Source: Pseudoscleropodium purum (lineage: Eukaryota > Streptophyta > Bryopsida > Hypnales > Brachytheciaceae). From it: a DNA stretch of 64,000 nucleotides. The notes under the pieces were generated by a model that worked only from the letters and a program-made list of their open reading frames with translations, was not told where the DNA came from and searched no databases. The DNA lies in NCBI GenBank assembly GCA_963969395.1, contig OZ017795.1, positions 33,895,063 to 33,959,062 on the forward strand. The letters are read 5' to 3'. The translations under genes and the position numbers were made by a program. This document shows positions 59,543 to 64,000 of this stretch, piece after piece; the stretch's first letter is position 1, and every line of letters begins with the position of its first letter.

Positions 59543-60468
59543 TTAACCCCTAAAGTTCCATGACTATGTTTCCACTTAAAACACTAAAAAACTGCCATTT
59601 TTAGTACAAGTACCAAATTTTTGAATTTTTTTTGACACATTTGACTAAAGGATCTTGTAGTATGCTAAACTGAAAACATGTGGTAAAAATTTCAGAAATT
59701 TTCTTTGCGTGAATTGCAAAATATTAGCATTCAAATTCATTGAAATCATTTTTTGGGCCTTATAAAAATCAAAGTGGCTGCACTTCACAAGATCACTTTT
59801 CTATGAAAAATGTCCAAAATGGTGGTGCTTCTTTGGGTTTTTTTTTTTTAACAAGTTGGCCACATGCTTGAAAATTTTCAAATCATTTGGAATTGTACAA
59901 CCTATAGGAAAAAAAATAGTAATAGACAATAGTAGAGAATGATTCAAAATACAAAATTATTAAGAATTTAATTATAAAATTGAAAAATTCCAATCTCAGT
60001 GGTTTCAATGCTGTAATCAATAGTCTACATCCTATGATATTATTTTTTTCCAAAAATATTGAAAATTGAATAAAATAAAAGATTTCAAAAGTTTATTTTA
60101 GAGTAGAGAATCCATAATTGCTCGCGAATAAAAAAATCCTTATAACTTTTGACTTGTTGATCAAAATGAAATGATTCAAAGCTTTCCATGTATATATAAC
60201 TCTAGAAAATCAATTAAAAAATTTTATTTCTAAGAAAAGTGATTTTTTGATTTGCTTGGACTACCCATTTACAGGAAAAAATAACATATTAAAACATACC
60301 ATTTGACTCATATTTTTAAATTTCCTAAAATTTAATGCACATGAAAGATATTCCTTGTCCTCACTTTCTATTAAAATTTGGGCCAAAAAATATAGAAATC
60401 TTCAATCATCCATACTTGCTCAAATTGCTATATAGCCCCAAAACATATGATGGTCCTTTAGGGGTTGA
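59543..60468 (-). mobile_element. TTAA-family TIR element, 926 bp, inverted copy
   Basis: Left end TTAACCCCTAAAG at 59543; right end CCTTTAGGGGTTGA ending at 60468. The interior is the reverse complement of the 57238-58161 copy (for example GCAAAATATTAGCATTCAAA at 59717). The two copies lie in opposite orientation 1.4 kb apart. Non-coding. Confidence 0.8.
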
Positions 60469-62897
60469 TTCCTTCATGGTGATTTCGTAGTCTCCATTAT
60501 TCTCCACTGAAGAAAGTTTTCCATGAATTATGCATTGGATGGTTCAAATTTGAAGCTTCCCACACAATTATGCATACCATTACAGACCTTCTCAATTGCA
60601 TGCATGTATAATAAGTCTAATAGATAGGGATGCAACTGAGAAGAGGGTCCCATAATGTGTATGTATATTGTACATGCCTTTGAAGTGGCTAAACATTCAA
60701 GTCTTTCAAAACTTACAGTTCTGTGGAGTTTGCAATACGTGTTTTCATGGTTAAGGAAGAATCTATTTGTAGCGTAGAAGTTTTGGATTTGATGAGTCTA
60801 GAGATTGTGCATTGGCACAATGACATAGACACTTGATGTAGTAGCTGCAGTTTAAGTGCCATGAATCCAACATCCTGAGAAATTGTACATGAAAATCCTA
60901 AACTCTAAACCAAAAGTGGGCAACAGAATGGGATAAGACAGACTTCTGAAAGGAAGGATCAAGGATAGCACCTGCTATCTAAACCTACATGGCTCAAATA
61001 GTAGAACTACCTCCAACAGACTCTTCAATCACGTTGGTCATATGCGCAGTCAAAAGAAGAAGTTTGTGGCACGGGAGGTGAACGGTTGCCCATCCACTCT
61101 TTGGGAGGGGATGCGATTTGTATATCTCTCTCAGTAGGGTTTAGGGTTGCAGGAAGAACGGACGTTCAGTTGCATAGCAACTCTCAGAATGGCATGTCAG
61201 ATGCAGTGGGTTTTTTAAGGCAATAAAAAGACTAATAGCATCAAAAAACTATCTTCTGCACCAAGCCCTTGGAAAAATTTGGAGGTACAAAAGTTTAAAA
61301 AGCAAGATCTAAATCTTGGATCAAACCCTAGCAGCCACTACCTCAACTTAGAATATCAGGGTTTGCTGCTTTGTCGCCACCTATCTAAATATTGATTCAA
61401 CAACTTTTCATCCATAGTCACCTAAAATATAATAAAGTTGGATATATGGGTATAGATTGAAGTCACATATACGCAAGGTGCCTTCGTAGTATCACTAGGT
61501 GCTGTAATCATAAAACATCAAGGTTGCACCACTATTGAAGTAATTGTTGCCCCACTTATTGCTATAGATGGTGTGATTAAAACTTTGATAAGCATGGCTA
61601 TGTGTCAAGAAAGGCTCTTGATGCACTTCTTTTGTTTATTAATGTATTTCAATACAAGTGTGCTATGGTTGTTCAATAAATAATGACTTTTAGGCACCTT
61701 ACAAATGTTGATTTGACAATTATGTATTATCTATAGTAAGTTTTTTGAATTGGAATTTGGTTACTTTGCATTTTGCATCACTCTCATGGTCCAAGAGCTG
61801 AAATTGCCAAAATAAATTCAAATTTTGCTCTAAGGCCATACAACCAACAATAATTCCTAACTTGAAGCCAAATTTTGCATCAAAAATAAACTTGAAAGTG
61901 CCTAACCTCATCCACTTGCTTTTCACCTTAAGCCCACATCTAGATTCCTCTAAAATTAAAAAAAACACTAGTCGGATGACAAACAATGTTGGTTGTCGAA
62001 GTGCAAGACCATCATATTGTAGCATTTTTGTTTGTCCAAATTCCTGCACTTCCCCACTCCTACATTTTTGGAGATGTTGCAGGGGGTAAATTGTTTAGCA
62101 ATGCTCAAAATTGTAGAAAATTGTGATTATGTACACTTTGAGGTCTTTTTAATGCATAAATAATGTAGCGACCATTTCTTGGTCCATGAATGAGTAAAAA
62201 TCCTTTTGTGTAGGTTACAAGTGCAACTATTTGTCCTCAAAATTTTCCTTGAAAAGGGAAGGTCTTGTTCAATAGTTTGACGTCCAATGAGTGCTTTTGG
62301 ATTTTTTAAACCAACTATTTACACAATGTCAAAATGAATGATTTCCATGGTCACAACCTGTCTTTTAAGAGTTAATATACTCTAAAATTCTACAAGATGG
62401 GTACCCCCAAATCTTCCATTTTTTGCATTTGTGCTTATTTCTATTATTAGACTTGCCAATTTTGCATATTTTCTTATTGGCACTTGAAAGGAAGTTCTAA
62501 CACATTGAAGAATGTGACATTTGGGTATTGCATGCAAAAGCTATAAAGGAACAAATTTTAGTTCTAAAACACTTTCTTCCATATAGTTAGATAATTGATT
62601 TAGAGATGTATAGTACACAAAGTGAAGATGGCACTTTAGGGTTAGTGGTGCATTTGAAGATACCTACCTTATAGGAATATTGGTGTCTAGAGCTTGGAGT
62701 TTAGTTTAATAATGTAAAGCATGATCTTCTAACTTCTTTCATTGGATTTGACCTTGATGTCATACAATTTATTTTAAATAATGAATTAATATTAATAATG
62801 AAGTTAATTTACAAATATTTGTTGTAAGAAATTTAAATGATTCAAATCATTTGAGGGTTTACAACATAACAAATTTTTGAATCAAATATAGTTCATC
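60469..62897. other. Intergenic, nothing recognised
   Basis: Mixed AT-rich DNA. The overlapping frames near 61720-62089 lack a recognisable domain. Confidence 0.4.
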
Positions 62898-63457
62898 TAT
62901 AAACCCCTAAACATGTAGGCAAACATACTTGGGGGCATAGAAGAAGGTTTGGAAAAAAAATGAATTGATTTGGTATTTTGTACTAAAACTTTGTATAGAA
63001 AAGAGGTTTGTATTTGGATACAATCCAAATGACTAATTTCACTATGACATAGTCAAACTTTATTTTTGAATTCAATTTAGTTTTTAAAATTCTATTTGAA
63101 TTTAAGTTTTATTTTGTTATATGAGACTATGAATTGTCTATGATTTAAAAAAATTCTAATAGTTTCATAAAAATTTGTCATTTTTATAATTTATATAATA
63201 AAAATAAAAATAATTAATATAACAAAAAATATTTTATCAATTTGAAATTTCTTGAAGATATACAAATAGACATGAAGAACAATGTGATAATTCATTGAGC
63301 AAATATGTAATTTTATACATCTAAAACACTCATGGCGATTTCTTTTAAGTCAAAGAACCACTATCAAGCCATATTTTACCTTAAATTTATATAACTCATT
63401 GATAAAAGATTAATTTTTTTTGCATGGAATTTTTTTTTTGTGTAGGTGTTCATTTTG
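62898..63457 (+). mobile_element. Left end of another TTAA-family element (partial)
   Basis: ATAAACCCCTAAACATGTAGGC near 62899 followed by CTTGGGGGCATAGAA resembles the left end of the 57238 copy (TTTTGGGGCAACATAGAA). A matching right end was not found before 64000, so the extent is uncertain. Confidence 0.4.
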
Positions 63458-63850
63458 TGGATGCTTTGAAAGTAAGTCTTTTCAATGCAACATCTCATTA
63501 CTATCTCAAAGGGTGGAAAAAAAATGAATCCAAAAAAATCCAAAAAATGGAATTATGAGTCTTGTTCCAATGATTAAGCATTATGTATGTATGTGCGAAT
63601 ACTTTGGTGAAGTAATTCTTTTGAATGCACCTACTTCATAGTTTCAAACAACAAAAAAAAATTAAAGCATGAGTCTTGGATCAATTAATAAACTTCAAGG
63701 ATACATGGATGCTTTGATAGTAGTTCTTCTTTAGTCACTTCATACTGCTCATAGTTTCAAAGGGTGGAAAAAACTCAAAATAAAATCCAAAAATTCAAAA
63801 ACAAACAAAATCATGAGTCTTACAAAAAATCCAATGATAAAATACATATT
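63458..63850. repeat. Degenerate tandem repeat, about three units of 110-140 bp
   Basis: Units begin near 63458, 63597 and 63706, each with ATGCTTTG or TACTTTGGT, AGT(A)(A)TTCTTTT, then CATAGTTTCAAA or CTATCTCAAAGGGTGG, AAAATCCAAAAA and ATGAGTCTTG. Non-coding. Confidence 0.6.
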
Positions 63851-64000
63851 TGTAAAACTAAAAATCCTAAACAATGCGTGTAGATTACATATCATTTTGA
63901 TTTATATAGGCAAAATTCCTTAAATTTTTATGTAGGTAAAAGAAAAGATTGTGTATCTAAGTTATGTATTGGTTACTTATGGTTCTATTTGTTTTAATTC

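Noticed and set aside
1..64000. CRISPR arrays, bacterial operons, rRNA or tRNA genes
   Set aside because: No regularly spaced identical short repeats with unique spacers, no operon-like gene packing, and no recognisable tRNA or rRNA signature were seen.

Overview
The window looks like nuclear DNA of a land plant, most likely a gymnosperm. It is AT-rich and gene-poor, genes have spliceosomal introns, and the space between them is filled with old and young transposons, microsatellites and segmental duplications. The plant assignment rests on an ankyrin-repeat protein of the plant ANK/PGG membrane type; the gymnosperm assignment is a weaker inference from gene spacing and from the variant PGG segment. 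I see no rRNA, tRNA or CRISPR.

Layout. 1-9.8 kb: no gene; a family of ~0.92 kb inverted-repeat elements with TTAA/CCCCTAAAGG ends, a 2.2 kb long-TIR element (4756-6956) with a CACTA MITE inside it (5658-5849), and a 3 x 127 bp tandem repeat. 9.8-19.1 kb: duplicon block A, carrying the only intact ankyrin gene (14455-17917, two exons, 770 aa) and a TTA-flanked Harbinger-like MITE. 20.5-25.4 kb: a decayed minus-strand transposase-like gene. 27.5-36.5 kb: duplicon block B, with a dead ankyrin copy (31708-35197), a kinase-like fragment and a 913 bp TIR element. 36.5-43.1 kb: a young, apparently intact retroelement. 43.1-45.3 kb: the rest of block B, split by a Tc1/mariner element. 46.0-48.4 kb: block C, with only the second exon of a third, dead ankyrin copy. 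48.8-51.2 kb: degenerate tandem repeats split by another TTAA element. 52.2-55.3 kb: a seven-exon TrmJ/SpoU-type RNA methyltransferase gene on the minus strand that can be reconstructed completely in frame (301 aa). 55.9-64 kb: no gene; palindromic tandem repeats and more TTAA-family elements.

The most unusual object is the retroelement at 36559-43051. It has two identical 1106 bp direct terminal repeats and two intact minus-strand ORFs. ORF1 is a gag-like 588 aa protein with an RGG box. ORF2 is a 692 aa reverse transcriptase whose motifs resemble Penelope-like elements rather than Ty1/copia or Ty3/gypsy. No protease, RNase H, integrase or GIY-YIG endonuclease is visible. The terminal repeats are bounded by (GA)n tracts, and a purine-rich stretch abuts the 3' repeat. 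So it combines LTR-retrotransposon layout with a Penelope-like polymerase and insertion at a GA microsatellite. Block C supplies a paralogous unoccupied site both for this insertion and for the mariner insertion.

Only two host genes appear functional (ankyrin copy A and the methyltransferase), and nothing suggests they act together.
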